Notes: generated from the sequence alone by a model not told the origin. Positions 18,162-27,615 are shown, numbered from the stretch's first letter. The stretch: 64,000 nucleotides of DNA from Treponema bryantii (GCF_900111035.1 NZ_FOFU01000004.1:186001-250000); one strand, 5' to 3'. Translations and numbers: made by a program.

Positions 18162-19349
18162 ATGTTAGAAGACTTCATAAATGCTTTCAAAAACTTCAAA
18201 AGCAATAAAACACGAACATTCCTTTCTTTACTGGGTGTAATAATTGGTGTTGCTTCAGTTATCGTAATCACAAGTATGGGAAGCAGTTCTACAAAGCAGA
18301 TTCAGGACACTTTTGGAAGTGCCGGCCTTGATGTTGTAAGTATCAGTGCAGGTTTTATGAGCCGCCGCGGAAATTCCTCTTCTGTTACTTTTGATGAAGC
18401 GGCCCGCACAGACCTTTTTGATAATATCAAAAACATCAAAAAAATCTGGTACAAAAATACGCTTAATGCAACAATGACTTACGGAGAAACTTCATCATCT
18501 GTAAACTGCAGTGCTATTGAAACAGGCTATCTGGAAATGTACAACCTTGAACTTGAGAAAGGCAGTTTCTTTACTGTAACTGATAATGAAGAAGGAACTC
18601 AGAAAATCATTTTGAATCATGATACTGCAGAAAACTATTTTCCTGCTGGAGATGCTGTCGGCAAACAGGTAATTCTTGTTGCAAGCAACACTACTTTTAA
18701 TTTTGAAGTTGTGGGTGTACTTAAAGAACAGACTACTGGTATGGAAAATGGTTCTGCATTTATTCCCCGCGGCTTTTACGCAAAGAAGATTAAACCGAAT
18801 CCGGCTGCAGCAACTGTAATGGTTCAGACAACTTCTTCAGATAAAGCTGTTGCACTGGCAACTGAAATCAAAAGCTATTACACAGAAAAGACAGGTTCAG
18901 AATATTCTGTAAATGTAATGAGTATGCAGTCTATGCTGGAACAGATGAGCGAAATCACAAGTACAATGAGTATTATGCTCAGTGCTATTGCAGCAATTTC
19001 CCTTCTGGTTGGCGGTATTGGAATTATGAATATCATGATTGTAACGGTTACTGAACGAAAACAGGAAATTGGTATTCGAAAAGCCCTTGGTGCAAGCCCT
19101 GCAGATATAAGACAACAGTTTTTGATTGAATCAGCAAGCATTACCCTTCTCGGTGGAATAATTGGAATAATTGTCGGAATTATCGTAAGTCTTGCAGTGG
19201 AATATGTTCAGTCGAACGCACTGATTATCAGCACGAACGCCTGCATAATTTCTTTTGTGTTCTCGGTATTTGTGGGAATATTCTTTGGACTGAATCCAGC
19301 AAGCCGTGCGGCAAAACTGGATCCTGTAATTGCATTAAGCGGCGAGTAA
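18162..19349 (+). CDS. MacB-type ABC transporter permease (FtsX fold)
   Basis: 395 residues with the family layout: N-terminal membrane helix (about 18-42, with the typical KTRTFLSLLGVIIGVASVI), a large periplasmic domain (about 45-260), then three helices near 270-385. The conserved GIMNIMIVTVTERKQEIGIR and KALGASPADIRQQFLIES coupling region is present. Last gene of the TolC-adaptor-ATPase-permease operon. It ends seven bp before the convergent next gene. Confidence 0.94.
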   Translation: MLEDFINAFKNFKSNKTRTFLSLLGVIIGVASVIVITSMGSSSTKQIQDTFGSAGLDVVSISAGFMSRRGNSSSVTFDEAARTDLFDNIKNIKKIWYKNTLNATMTYGETSSSVNCSAIETGYLEMYNLELEKGSFFTVTDNEEGTQKIILNHDTAENYFPAGDAVGKQVILVASNTTFNFEVVGVLKEQTTGMENGSAFIPRGFYAKKIKPNPAAATVMVQTTSSDKAVALATEIKSYYTEKTGSEYSVNVMSMQSMLEQMSEITSTMSIMLSAIAAISLLVGGIGIMNIMIVTVTERKQEIGIRKALGASPADIRQQFLIESASITLLGGIIGIIVGIIVSLAVEYVQSNALIISTNACIISFVFSVFVGIFFGLNPASRAAKLDPVIALSGE

Positions 19350-19356
19350 CGGAAAA

Positions 19357-21066
19357 TCAATAACCATCCGACATTTCGCGGTTGGCATCTTTCTTACAAA
19401 GCTCATCATAAACAAGAGAGCGTTTGCGGAGTTCTTCCTTAAGAGGCTTAGGGAACGGCATATTACGCCAGAAGATTCCGCGAACATCCTTGTCCAGACG
19501 CTGAACACCTGTAGATTCCTTTGTCATCCAGAGAATGTAATCTTCAATAAAGAATTCCTTTACATCACCCTTCAGTTTCATCTGGTCAAAATGCTGATAG
19601 TACTGACCGGTAAGACCTTCTTCCATCCAGTAATACGAAGCCTTTTCCTTAGCAACCTGCCAGCGTAAATCAGCTACAGCTGTAAGAACGGCAATCTTTA
19701 AATCCTTAGGATACATTGGAACAACAATACGTCCACGGCTTGTTACACGATTATAGCGGTCAAAAGGTTCCCAGCAGAAACCACGGTCTCCATAAGTTGG
19801 AACAAGCAGAACATAAGGTACAATGCGGTTTGGAACATTCTTATGTATTCTGTGAAATACTCCCGGATCGAGCGATTCAATCCATGTAAGAACATCGATT
19901 ACGTTTTCACGGGTACCTGTACCACGCTCAGTACAATGGTAGAATTCACGTGTAAAAATAGGGAACTGATTACCACGACGACCAACTGTCATTTTTGCCA
20001 TCTGGCGAACAGTTTCAAACTCTATCTTAACGGCTTCTGTATCATTTGTTGTTACAGCTGCTCCACCACCTGCATTGATTTTATCCTGAACGTTATCGTA
20101 AGTTGCCTTTGCCTCTTTGAATTCTTCCAGAACCTTAGAAAGCTCTTTATCATTCTTTGAAAGACGATGCAGAATATCTGTAATTTCCGGCAGAAGCTTA
20201 CGCTGCATTTCTGTATATCCAGCAGAATGATTTTCAAGTCCAAGCACCTGATTATGCTCACACAAATCTTCTATATCACGCTTAAGCTCACCTTCGAGCA
20301 TACGGCGTTCATTTTCTTTGATGTTCAGGATATTTTCAGTACTCTGCATTTTTCCAGAGTTCTTTGACTGAAGCTGCATTAGACGAGACTGTTCTGCAGA
20401 AGCAGCCTGATCAGGTGTCATATTGGCTGTTTTCACCTGCTTCTTTTCATCGGTTGCAGAATTGTTCATGCGGCCCGATGCAATCTCTTTGAACCATTCA
20501 TCAACATACATGATTGGTTCACCTTCGCGGTTTTCAACAAAAATCTTCGAAAAGAAATCCTTTGTTTCCTGTTTGAAAAGAGAAGGAAGAACAACGCCAA
20601 AGCGAACCAGCATTTTCTTTGGCATCGGGGTATCAGTATATCCCATCTTACCTACCATTCCACGAAGAAGTTCCCAATAAGATGTTACTATCTGCTGACG
20701 GTAAACTGCGCGGTCTTTAGGATCCTGACAGGTAAGATATTTTGAAAGAATCTGATGTACACGCTGAGCTGACTGATTTTCACCAGTAAGTGCTGTCTTA
20801 TAATATTTTGTATCGTTAAATATTTCTGAAGGAGTATCGTTTGTAAACTTTTCGATAGGTGCAAATTCAGTACGGCTTAAATCAACTTCATGAATAGATC
20901 TTACAGAAGCAGAACCTGCTGAACTTGAAGAAGTTTCTTTACTTCCAGAAGAAGGAGATTTGAACATTCCAGAATCTGAAATATCTGTTACTGCATTATC
21001 TGCCGAGTCTCCAGTTTCTGATTGTGATAAAAGCGCTGCAATTTCTGGATCCAATCCATCACTCAT
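19357..21066 (-). CDS. Treponeme-type cytoplasmic protein of unknown function
   Basis: 569 residues; family not recognised. No signal peptide or membrane helix. The N-terminal 60 residues are acidic and Ser-rich (likely disordered), about 215-335 is coiled-coil rich (KENERRMLEGELKRDIEDL and following), and the C-terminal 230 residues are a globular domain rich in aromatic and basic residues (for example EGLTGQYYQHFDQMKLKGDV). Start at 21066 is supported by AGGAG eight bases upstream and a TATTAT further upstream. No informative neighbours: it is convergent with the efflux operon and divergent from tRNA-Ala. Confidence 0.8.
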   Translation of the reverse strand: MSDGLDPEIAALLSQSETGDSADNAVTDISDSGMFKSPSSGSKETSSSSAGSASVRSIHEVDLSRTEFAPIEKFTNDTPSEIFNDTKYYKTALTGENQSAQRVHQILSKYLTCQDPKDRAVYRQQIVTSYWELLRGMVGKMGYTDTPMPKKMLVRFGVVLPSLFKQETKDFFSKIFVENREGEPIMYVDEWFKEIASGRMNNSATDEKKQVKTANMTPDQAASAEQSRLMQLQSKNSGKMQSTENILNIKENERRMLEGELKRDIEDLCEHNQVLGLENHSAGYTEMQRKLLPEITDILHRLSKNDKELSKVLEEFKEAKATYDNVQDKINAGGGAAVTTNDTEAVKIEFETVRQMAKMTVGRRGNQFPIFTREFYHCTERGTGTRENVIDVLTWIESLDPGVFHRIHKNVPNRIVPYVLLVPTYGDRGFCWEPFDRYNRVTSRGRIVVPMYPKDLKIAVLTAVADLRWQVAKEKASYYWMEEGLTGQYYQHFDQMKLKGDVKEFFIEDYILWMTKESTGVQRLDKDVRGIFWRNMPFPKPLKEELRKRSLVYDELCKKDANREMSDGY

Positions 21067-21146
21067 AAAAAGTCTCCTATAATATCCTCAATTATAAGCC
21101 ATAACCCCTATATTCGCAAGAATGAAAATGATTTTTGAAAAATCTA

Positions 21147-21175
21147 TTGAACAAATCTCATAAATTGTATATTAT
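21147..21175 (+). promoter_or_regulatory. tRNA-Ala promoter
   Basis: TTGAAC (21147-21152), 17 bp, TATTAT (21170-21175), which would start transcription about seven bases before the mature tRNA. Confidence 0.6.
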
Positions 21176-21188
21176 TCATTCATCTTCT

Positions 21189-21262
21189 GGGGAATTAGCT
21201 CAGCTGGCTAGAGCATCGGCTTTGCAAGCCGAGGGTCAGGGGTTCGAACCCCCTATTCTCCA
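21189..21262 (+). tRNA. tRNA-Ala (anticodon UGC)
   Basis: Full cloverleaf: acceptor GGGGAAT pairs with ATTCTCC, D arm AGCTC-GAGC, anticodon arm CGGCT-TTGCAAG-CCG with anticodon TGC, T arm GGGGTTCGAACCCC, discriminator A. CCA is not encoded (the next bases are TCA), so it must be added after transcription. A terminator follows at once. Confidence 0.97.
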
Positions 21263-21264
21263 TC

Positions 21265-21302
21265 AAGACCTGAAATCGCAAGATTTCGGGTCTTTTTTTT
21301 TT
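21265..21302 (+). terminator. Rho-independent terminator of tRNA-Ala
   Basis: AAGACCTGAAATC, GCAA loop, GATTTCGGGTCTT, then an uninterrupted T tract: 13-bp stem with one G-T pair. Confidence 0.92.
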
Positions 21303-21382
21303 GCCTCGTTGTAAAACATCTATTTTTTCATTATTATAGTAAATATTGTTTAATTTGATATATTTTTATAGGAGCAATACAA

Positions 21383-23038
21383 ATGGCAGACACAATGCAT
21401 GCATTGGAAAAGAACCCTAACTGGAAGGGTCGTCGTGGTCCTGTTGTCCTTGTAATTATGGACGGCGTTGGATATGGAAAGTATGAAGAGGGAGATGCAG
21501 TTAAGGCTTCTAAAATGAAGTATCTCGACTGGTTTACAAAGAACTGCCCTCACACTCAGCTTAAGGCACACGGAACTGCTGTTGGTCTTCCTACTGATGA
21601 TGATATGGGTAACTCTGAGGTTGGTCACAACGCTATGGGTTGTGGACGCGTTTTTGCTCAGGGTGCTAAGCTTGTTGGTGAATCTATTTCTTCTGGCAGC
21701 ATGTTTGAAGGTGCTGTATGGAAGAAGCTTGTAAAGAATGTTCAGGACAAGGGAACTACTTTCCACCTTATGGGTCTTGTTTCTGATGGTAACGTTCACT
21801 CTCACATTGACCACCTTAAGGCTATGATCACTCAGGCTCACAAGGAAGGTGTAAAGACTCTCCGCGTTCACGCTCTTCTGGACGGACGTGACGTTCCTCC
21901 GACAAGCGCTCTTGAATATTTTGAACCTCTTGAAAAATTCCTTGCTGAGTTCAGCGATGTTGATTATCAGATTGCTTCTGGTGGTGGACGTATGTACATC
22001 ACTATGGACCGCTATGGTGCTGACTGGAGCATGGTAGAGCGCGGATGGCACGCTCACGTTTTGGCTGATGGTCGTCAGTTTTCGTCTGCTACTGAAGCTA
22101 TCAATACTTACCGCAGTGAAAATGCTGGCCTCCTCGACCAGGATATGCACGAGTTCGTAATCGCTAAAGACGGAAAGCCTGTAGGACCAATCGTTGACGG
22201 CGACAGCGTAATCTTCTTTAACTTCCGCGGTGACCGCTCTCTTGAAATTACTGCTGCCTTCGAAGAGGATAACTTCCCTCACTTTGACCGCGTACGTCGC
22301 CCTGCTGTTGAATATGCTGGTATGATGGAATACGATGGTGATAACCACAAGCCGGCTCAGTTCCTTGTAAACCCACCAAGCATTGACCGCACAATGGGTG
22401 AATATCTTACAAAGACTGGTGTTCATCTTATGGCAATTTCTGAAACTCAGAAATATGGTCACGTTACTTACTTCTTCAACGGTAACCGCCCTGGTGAATT
22501 CGACAAGAATCTTGAAACATATATTGAAGTTCCATCTGATGTTGTTCCATTCGAACAGCGCCCATGGATGAAGTGTGCTGAAATTACTGACAAGGTAATC
22601 GAAGCTATCGAAAGCGGAAAATACGACCACATCCGTCTTAACTACCCTAACGGTGATATGGTTGGACACACTGGTGTATTCAACGCTGTTGTATGTTCTA
22701 TGGAAGGTATGGACCTTCAGCTTGGTCGTCTTAAGGCAGCTATCGAAAAGGCAGGTGGTATCCTCTGTCTTACAGCTGACCACGGAAACTCAGACGATAT
22801 GTACGAGCACAAGAAGGACGGTTCTGTAGCTATGGGTGCTGATGGTGAACCAAAGCCAAAGACATCTCACTCATTGAACCCGGTTCCAGGTATCATCTAC
22901 GACCCAGAGTACAAGGGTGAGTATGAGCTGGAGCTCAACAGCGGTCTTGGAATCTCTTCTTGGCCTAGCACATTGATGGAACTCATGGGCTACTTGCCAC
23001 CAAGTGATTATGATAAGAGTATGATTAATCTGAAATAG
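21383..23038 (+). CDS. gpmI: 2,3-bisphosphoglycerate-independent phosphoglycerate mutase
   Basis: Interconverts 3- and 2-phosphoglycerate in glycolysis, Mn-dependent. 551 residues, normal for iPGM. Alkaline-phosphatase-superfamily features: VLVIMDGVGYG (first metal Asp), DDMGNSEVGHNAMGCGR with the phosphorylated Ser, LLDGRDVPPTS, FFNFRGDR, and CLTADHGNSDDM near the C terminus. AGGAG sits eight bases before the ATG. Codon use is strongly biased, fitting a highly expressed gene. A long open frame lies antisense but is a shadow. Followed by a strong terminator. Confidence 0.97.
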   Translation: MADTMHALEKNPNWKGRRGPVVLVIMDGVGYGKYEEGDAVKASKMKYLDWFTKNCPHTQLKAHGTAVGLPTDDDMGNSEVGHNAMGCGRVFAQGAKLVGESISSGSMFEGAVWKKLVKNVQDKGTTFHLMGLVSDGNVHSHIDHLKAMITQAHKEGVKTLRVHALLDGRDVPPTSALEYFEPLEKFLAEFSDVDYQIASGGGRMYITMDRYGADWSMVERGWHAHVLADGRQFSSATEAINTYRSENAGLLDQDMHEFVIAKDGKPVGPIVDGDSVIFFNFRGDRSLEITAAFEEDNFPHFDRVRRPAVEYAGMMEYDGDNHKPAQFLVNPPSIDRTMGEYLTKTGVHLMAISETQKYGHVTYFFNGNRPGEFDKNLETYIEVPSDVVPFEQRPWMKCAEITDKVIEAIESGKYDHIRLNYPNGDMVGHTGVFNAVVCSMEGMDLQLGRLKAAIEKAGGILCLTADHGNSDDMYEHKKDGSVAMGADGEPKPKTSHSLNPVPGIIYDPEYKGEYELELNSGLGISSWPSTLMELMGYLPPSDYDKSMINLK

Positions 23039-23046
23039 ATTATTGA

Positions 23047-23083
23047 ATCGTCTGCCACAGTTTTAGGGCAGACGATTTTTTTT
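23047..23083 (+). terminator. gpmI terminator
   Basis: ATCGTCTGCC, nine-base loop, GGGCAGACGAT, then eight T. It marks the left border of the AT-rich island. Confidence 0.92.
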
Positions 23084-23184
23084 AATTATATCAACTGCTT
23101 CTTACTTTCTAATATTTTATGCTGTCATAAAATTTGTAGCCTTTTTCGTATTCATCATGTTATACTAAATAAAAAAAATACTTT

Positions 23185-23213
23185 TTGTACCCTGAAACAA
23201 TTATAGGTATATC
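23185..23213 (+). promoter_or_regulatory. Promoter of the GH31 gene
   Basis: TTGTAC (23185-23190), 17 bp, TATATC (23208-23213). It leaves a leader of about 70 bases that ends in AGAGG before the ATG, unlike the leaderless style of the housekeeping genes. Confidence 0.5.
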
Positions 23214-23291
23214 TGGTAAAACATTAATAATCTTTAAATATATGAATAAGATAATCTATATAAATTGATTAATAAAATGTAGAGGCTAAAA

Positions 23292-25400
23292 ATGATTAAA
23301 ATATCTTGTAAAGAAATCAGTAATGGTGTAATTGAGCTTTCAGCAATTTCCACAAACGAAAATTCTAAAAATATACAGAATTATATTTTTGGCGAAACAA
23401 AAATTGTCATTAAAGCACAACCAGAAACTTATGATATTTACTACAAAGACAAATTAATTTTTAAAGGTGAAAATTTCTATATAAATAATCAGCGGCTTTG
23501 TGAAACACGAGAACTAAAGCATTTATGTTATGGTTTAGGTGAAAAAATTTCAGAACGATTAGATAGAAATAACAGTTTGTTTGAAGCTAATAACAAAGAA
23601 AAATCAAGTTACCATAATCCTATGTACAGCAATTTTTATACAAGTTTCCCATGTATATTATTAAAATGTCAAAATAACGATTTCTGGCTAGGCTATTACT
23701 TAAATGATAGTGGTAAAACAAATATGGATATAGGTTTTACCACTATCAATAAAATTTCTATAGCTGCATCAGGAATGCAATTTTCAGCAGTTTTATTTAC
23801 AGGTTCTACAATACAAAGTGTACAACAAAAAATGGTAGCTTACATGGGACTTCCTTTTCTACCAGCAATGTGGATGCTTGGCTATCACCATTCTCGTTAT
23901 GGTTATAAAAATGCTTGTGAAATAGAAAATGCAGTACAGAACTGCAGAAAACTAAAAATACCGGTTGAATCAATTTGGTATGATATAGAGTTATTTGATG
24001 AATATAAGCCATTTACACTCAATCCAGATGCTTTTAAAAACTTAAAATTACACACCGAATATCTTGAGAAAGAAAAAGTTAAAAAAATTTTTTTTATTAA
24101 TCCTACTGTAAGTGCTAATAGCAATTATGAACTATATAGAAAAGGAATCGAAACAAATATTTTTTTGCTTGATGAGAACAAAAAAACATATATTGGAGAA
24201 CTTTGGAGTGGAAAAGTAGCATTTTGTGATTACACAGCACAAAATATTGAACAATGGATTACTGAAGCATTGAGTTTTTATCAAAAAATAGGTTTTGATG
24301 GTTTATGCCTCGATATGAATGAACCAACAGATTTTTCTTCAAAATCAAAAGTTATCCCAGATACAATAACAACATCAGATAAAAAAAGATATGCTAAAGC
24401 TTTTCATAATATATATGCAAATACTCAAGCAGCAGCGTTTTTTAAAAAGTTAAATTCTGAAGACACTCAAAAACTATTGCTTTCACGAGCAGGTTTTGCG
24501 GGTATTCAAAAATATGCAGCAATATGGACAGGAGATAATTATTCTACCTGGAATAATTTACAAAATTCAATTATTCAAATAATAAATGCTGGATTATCAG
24601 GGGCAGTTTTTACAGGTGCAGACATAGGTGGGTTCTGGGGTAATTGCGATGAAGAATTACTGGTTAGATGGTATCAGTTAGGAGCATTTTATCCATTTTT
24701 TAGAGCACATAGCGAAAAAAGTACACGAGAAAATGCACCATGGGTTATTTCTGATAAAAACTGTAAACTTTGTGTGAATGCAATACGTCAAAGATATAAG
24801 TTTTTACTCTATCTGTACAAGCAATTTTTAAAAGCAAGTCAAACTGGCATCCCCATTTTTAAGCCATTATTTTATGATTATGCAAAAGACAAAAATACTT
24901 ATAATATCACAGATGAATTTTTATGGGGAGAAGATTTTCTAGTAGCCCCAATTTTAGAAAGTTCAATAAAAAAAAGATTAGTCTACTTTCCTGAAGGAAA
25001 TTGGATTGATATAACTTCAGATAAAGTTTATATAGGAAAAAATTATTATCTTATAGATGTTGTAATTGATTACATACCTGTTTTTGTCAAAGAAAATTCA
25101 ATTATTCAAATTTGTGATGTTGGCAAAAATGCTGCAGATATCAATACTAATTTATTGCAACTTTTAGTATTTGGATTTGTCCCTAAAAAAACGATAGAAC
25201 TTATAGACCCTTCTTGTAATACAAAACGAATTAAACTTCATTCTTCTTGTAAAAGTTTAACTTTAATTTTTGAACATAATTCGAATGTAAAACAAATATT
25301 TATTTGTATTAAAAATGGAAAAAATAAAGAAACTTATTCTATCAAACGAAAGAAAAATGAAAAAGAAATAGTAATACCAATCGAAATAAAACAAATGTGA
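23292..25400 (+). CDS. Cytoplasmic GH31 alpha-glucosidase/alpha-xylosidase-like enzyme
   Basis: Retaining glycoside hydrolase family 31. 702 residues without a signal peptide, so cytoplasmic. Catalytic motifs are intact: nucleophile D341 in GLCLDMNEPTDF, acid/base D415 in IWTGDNYSTWNNL, plus GADIGGFWG and FYPFFRAHSEKSTRENAPW that shape the active site. An N-terminal beta-sandwich (about 1-185) and C-terminal beta domains (after about 545) match the family. The substrate (alpha-glucoside, alpha-xyloside or sulfoquinovoside type) cannot be decided. AT-rich codons (AAA, ATT, TTA) differ sharply from gpmI. Its stop codon lies inside the first unit of the downstream operator array. Confidence 0.92.
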   Translation: MIKISCKEISNGVIELSAISTNENSKNIQNYIFGETKIVIKAQPETYDIYYKDKLIFKGENFYINNQRLCETRELKHLCYGLGEKISERLDRNNSLFEANNKEKSSYHNPMYSNFYTSFPCILLKCQNNDFWLGYYLNDSGKTNMDIGFTTINKISIAASGMQFSAVLFTGSTIQSVQQKMVAYMGLPFLPAMWMLGYHHSRYGYKNACEIENAVQNCRKLKIPVESIWYDIELFDEYKPFTLNPDAFKNLKLHTEYLEKEKVKKIFFINPTVSANSNYELYRKGIETNIFLLDENKKTYIGELWSGKVAFCDYTAQNIEQWITEALSFYQKIGFDGLCLDMNEPTDFSSKSKVIPDTITTSDKKRYAKAFHNIYANTQAAAFFKKLNSEDTQKLLLSRAGFAGIQKYAAIWTGDNYSTWNNLQNSIIQIINAGLSGAVFTGADIGGFWGNCDEELLVRWYQLGAFYPFFRAHSEKSTRENAPWVISDKNCKLCVNAIRQRYKFLLYLYKQFLKASQTGIPIFKPLFYDYAKDKNTYNITDEFLWGEDFLVAPILESSIKKRLVYFPEGNWIDITSDKVYIGKNYYLIDVVIDYIPVFVKENSIIQICDVGKNAADINTNLLQLLVFGFVPKKTIELIDPSCNTKRIKLHSSCKSLTLIFEHNSNVKQIFICIKNGKNKETYSIKRKKNEKEIVIPIEIKQM

Positions 25401-25444
25401 CGTAAATGTGACATAATATGACACAAATATGACATAATGTGACA
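25396..25444 (+). promoter_or_regulatory. Five-copy direct-repeat operator array
   Basis: Units of the form TRTGACRYAA begin at 25396 (TGTGACGTAAA), 25407 (TGTGACATAA), 25417 (TATGACACAAA), 25428 (TATGACATAA) and 25438 (TGTGACAC). Spacings of 11, 10, 11 and 10 bp place every copy on the same DNA face. The array ends 19 bp before the -35 box of the island operon. TATGACA at about 11-bp steps is the reverse complement of the TGTCATA core used by PhoB-type (OmpR family) regulators; assignment to that family is inference. Confidence 0.75.
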
Positions 25445-25463
25445 CATTATTACTAAAAAAAAA

Positions 25464-25493
25464 TTGACAGATTTTAAAATTCGCCCTTATACT
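25464..25493 (+). promoter_or_regulatory. Promoter of the radical SAM island operon
   Basis: TTGACA (25464-25469), an 18-bp spacer and TATACT (25488-25493), directly downstream of the direct-repeat array. The predicted leader is about 65 bases. No promoter of comparable quality appears before the later genes, so it probably drives the whole run to 33704. Confidence 0.75.
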
Positions 25494-25566
25494 TAACTTA
25501 ATAAATACAAAACTTAAGTTTGTGTTTAATTATAAAAATCTTAAATGTAATAATGTAGGGTGTCTT

Positions 25567-26679
25567 ATGATTGTTCGAGAAGCTGATATTAATATTACTA
25601 ATGCATGTAATTTAAACTGTATTCACTGTGCATTTTCTTCTGGTGCTAAAAGCAAAGAATCTTTGAGTTTAGATGTTTTCAAAAAACTTGTAGACGGTCT
25701 TATTCCCCTTGGGCTTGAGGATATGCATTTAACAGGAGGGGAACCAACAATTCATCCTCACCTTGAAGAAATGATTACTTATGCAGTTGGGAAAAATGTA
25801 AATGTCCGTTTAATTTCTAATGGCTATGTTCTTTCAGAAGAAAAGCTTATCCGTTTTAAGAACGCCGGATTAAAAAGTATAATGATCAGTCTGGATGGTC
25901 TTGAAAAAACACATAATATGATTCGTGGTAAAGCTGATGCATTTGAACGAACTGTTAATACAATAAAAGTTGCAAAAAAATTAGGATACAATGTTCGCGT
26001 AAATGCAGTTATTTCAAAAAATAATTGTAAAGAACTTAAAGATTTAATTTTATTTGTAGCAAGTCTTAATGTCGATGTTTTTTCATTTTTTCTGTATTCA
26101 CCTACTGGACGTAATGCAAAAGATCAGCTTGATGTTGTCGTAGGAGCTTTAGAATGGAAAGCGTTAATTAAAGAACTTAGAACACAGATAAAGCAATCAG
26201 ATATTGGAAACATGCAAATTGCTTTTGAAAAAGGCTATTATTTTATTGATGACGATAATATGGATTTTGCTTCTTATAAAGGAAGAGGTGGCGGATGTTA
26301 TTATCTTCATTCGATTTGTGATTATGTAATTATTTTAGCCAATGGCGATGTTTATCCATGTGCCCTGCTTACAGACAAAAGTATTCCTTACGGAAATATT
26401 AATGAAAAATCTATTAAAGATATTCTTAAAAATCGTTTGAATATCGGTACTTATAAAGGTTTTGAAAACAAATCAAGTGAATGTAATACTTGCAATTATT
26501 GGGAAAAATGTAAAGGTGGATGTAAGGCTTTTGTTTATGCTCACAATGAAGATTGGAATAAGAATGACCCTCGTTGTGTTTTAGGCGATGATAAAAAGTT
26601 TATTCCACTTTGTCCTTTACACAAAGAAAACTTTTTTACAGGAAAAGAAAGTGGTTACTCAGAATTGGTGGTTGAATAA
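25567..26679 (+). CDS. Radical SAM/SPASM protein 1
   Basis: Radical SAM enzyme of 370 residues. The 4Fe-4S/SAM motif is CNLNCIHC (C14, C18, C21); GGEP (LTGGEPTIHP) and ISLDG follow. The C-terminal SPASM-type region has Cys in GGGCYYL, DVYPCALL, CNTCNYWEKCKGGCKAF and CVLGD, enough for auxiliary clusters. The ATG at 25567 follows TAGGGTG; an in-frame GTG at 25522 would add 15 residues but lacks a ribosome-binding site. SPASM proteins usually modify ribosomal peptides or make cofactors. I find no precursor peptide gene beside it. First gene of the operon; two bp before the second radical SAM gene. Confidence 0.9.
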   Translation: MIVREADINITNACNLNCIHCAFSSGAKSKESLSLDVFKKLVDGLIPLGLEDMHLTGGEPTIHPHLEEMITYAVGKNVNVRLISNGYVLSEEKLIRFKNAGLKSIMISLDGLEKTHNMIRGKADAFERTVNTIKVAKKLGYNVRVNAVISKNNCKELKDLILFVASLNVDVFSFFLYSPTGRNAKDQLDVVVGALEWKALIKELRTQIKQSDIGNMQIAFEKGYYFIDDDNMDFASYKGRGGGCYYLHSICDYVIILANGDVYPCALLTDKSIPYGNINEKSIKDILKNRLNIGTYKGFENKSSECNTCNYWEKCKGGCKAFVYAHNEDWNKNDPRCVLGDDKKFIPLCPLHKENFFTGKESGYSELVVE

Positions 26680-26681
26680 TT

Positions 26682-27575
26682 ATGAGTCACAATATTTCTG
26701 AAAGAAAATCTGTAAATGATGATTGCTGCTATCGAAGATTAGAAAACAATAAACGACGTGTTATTTGGGAAATAACGTCTAAATGTAATCTAGCCTGCAA
26801 ACACTGTTTTGTTAACACAAATACAGGAAAAGATGTAGACACTGATTCTTGTATACGTGTAATCAATCTATTCAGTGAAATGAATGATATAGGCAAAATT
26901 ATGATTACAGGTGGCGAACCTTTTTTGCGTGAAGATATCTTTACAATATTAGAGCATATACGTAAGAAAATGCCAGATGCAGTTATTGATTTAACTACAA
27001 ACATGACAATGCTTGATAGCGATAAAATTAAAAAATTACGTAAGTTACAAATTGATGAACTTACAGTTTCGCTTGATGGCATTGGAAATATACATGATGA
27101 AATTCGAGGTAAAAAAGGTTGCTTTGATAAAACTGTAGAGAATATAAAAAGTGCATTAAATGAAGGTTTGTATATTGATATTGTTTCTGTAATTTCAGCA
27201 TATAACGTGAACTCAATGGATGTTATCGCTGATTTTGTTTCTAAGCTCAAATGTTCTTCACTTACCTTTAGCAAAATAATTGAGCGTTCTGAAAAAAAAA
27301 TCGAAGATAAAGTATTGATTCAGTATAACAAAGAATTTGAATTAAAAGTTGCAGAACTAAGAAAAAAATACAATGGAATTTTGCCAATACGTATTGTAGG
27401 AGAAAAACATACTGGTCAAAAAATCTGCTGCAAAAAAGATATTATAAGTATTAGTGCTGAAGGATGGATAGAAAGATGTTTACTTTCTAATGATAGACTT
27501 TTAAAAAACAATATTAAAGATGAAAATTTAACTTCTGAAATGTTTAATTTTACAAACGAAATTAGATGTTTTTAA
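26682..27575 (+). CDS. Radical SAM protein 2 with short C terminus
   Basis: 297 residues. Cluster motif CNLACKHC (C35, C39, C42), ITGGEP and TVSLDGIG. After the barrel comes KICCKKDIISISAEGWIERC, resembling the start of a SPASM region, but the protein ends soon after at NEIRCF, without the CxxCxxxxxCxGGC block seen in its two neighbours. No frame holds a missing continuation downstream (several stops within 50 bp), so this is either a natural short form with one auxiliary site or a truncation. It probably works with the flanking radical SAM proteins. Weak ribosome-binding site. Confidence 0.87.
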   Translation: MSHNISERKSVNDDCCYRRLENNKRRVIWEITSKCNLACKHCFVNTNTGKDVDTDSCIRVINLFSEMNDIGKIMITGGEPFLREDIFTILEHIRKKMPDAVIDLTTNMTMLDSDKIKKLRKLQIDELTVSLDGIGNIHDEIRGKKGCFDKTVENIKSALNEGLYIDIVSVISAYNVNSMDVIADFVSKLKCSSLTFSKIIERSEKKIEDKVLIQYNKEFELKVAELRKKYNGILPIRIVGEKHTGQKICCKKDIISISAEGWIERCLLSNDRLLKNNIKDENLTSEMFNFTNEIRCF

Positions 27576-27615
27576 TAATTAAAAACAGAAAAAATAAAAA
27601 GTTAGGGGATTTTTT

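Noticed and set aside
21350-22783. 477-codon open frame antisense to gpmI
   Set aside because: gpmI has all family motifs, a ribosome-binding site and a terminator. The antisense frame is a by-product of its biased codons and shows no recognisable domain or start signal.
25396-25444. Short CRISPR-like array
   Set aside because: The units are 10-11 bp direct repeats without spacers and lie against a promoter; no cas genes exist in the window.
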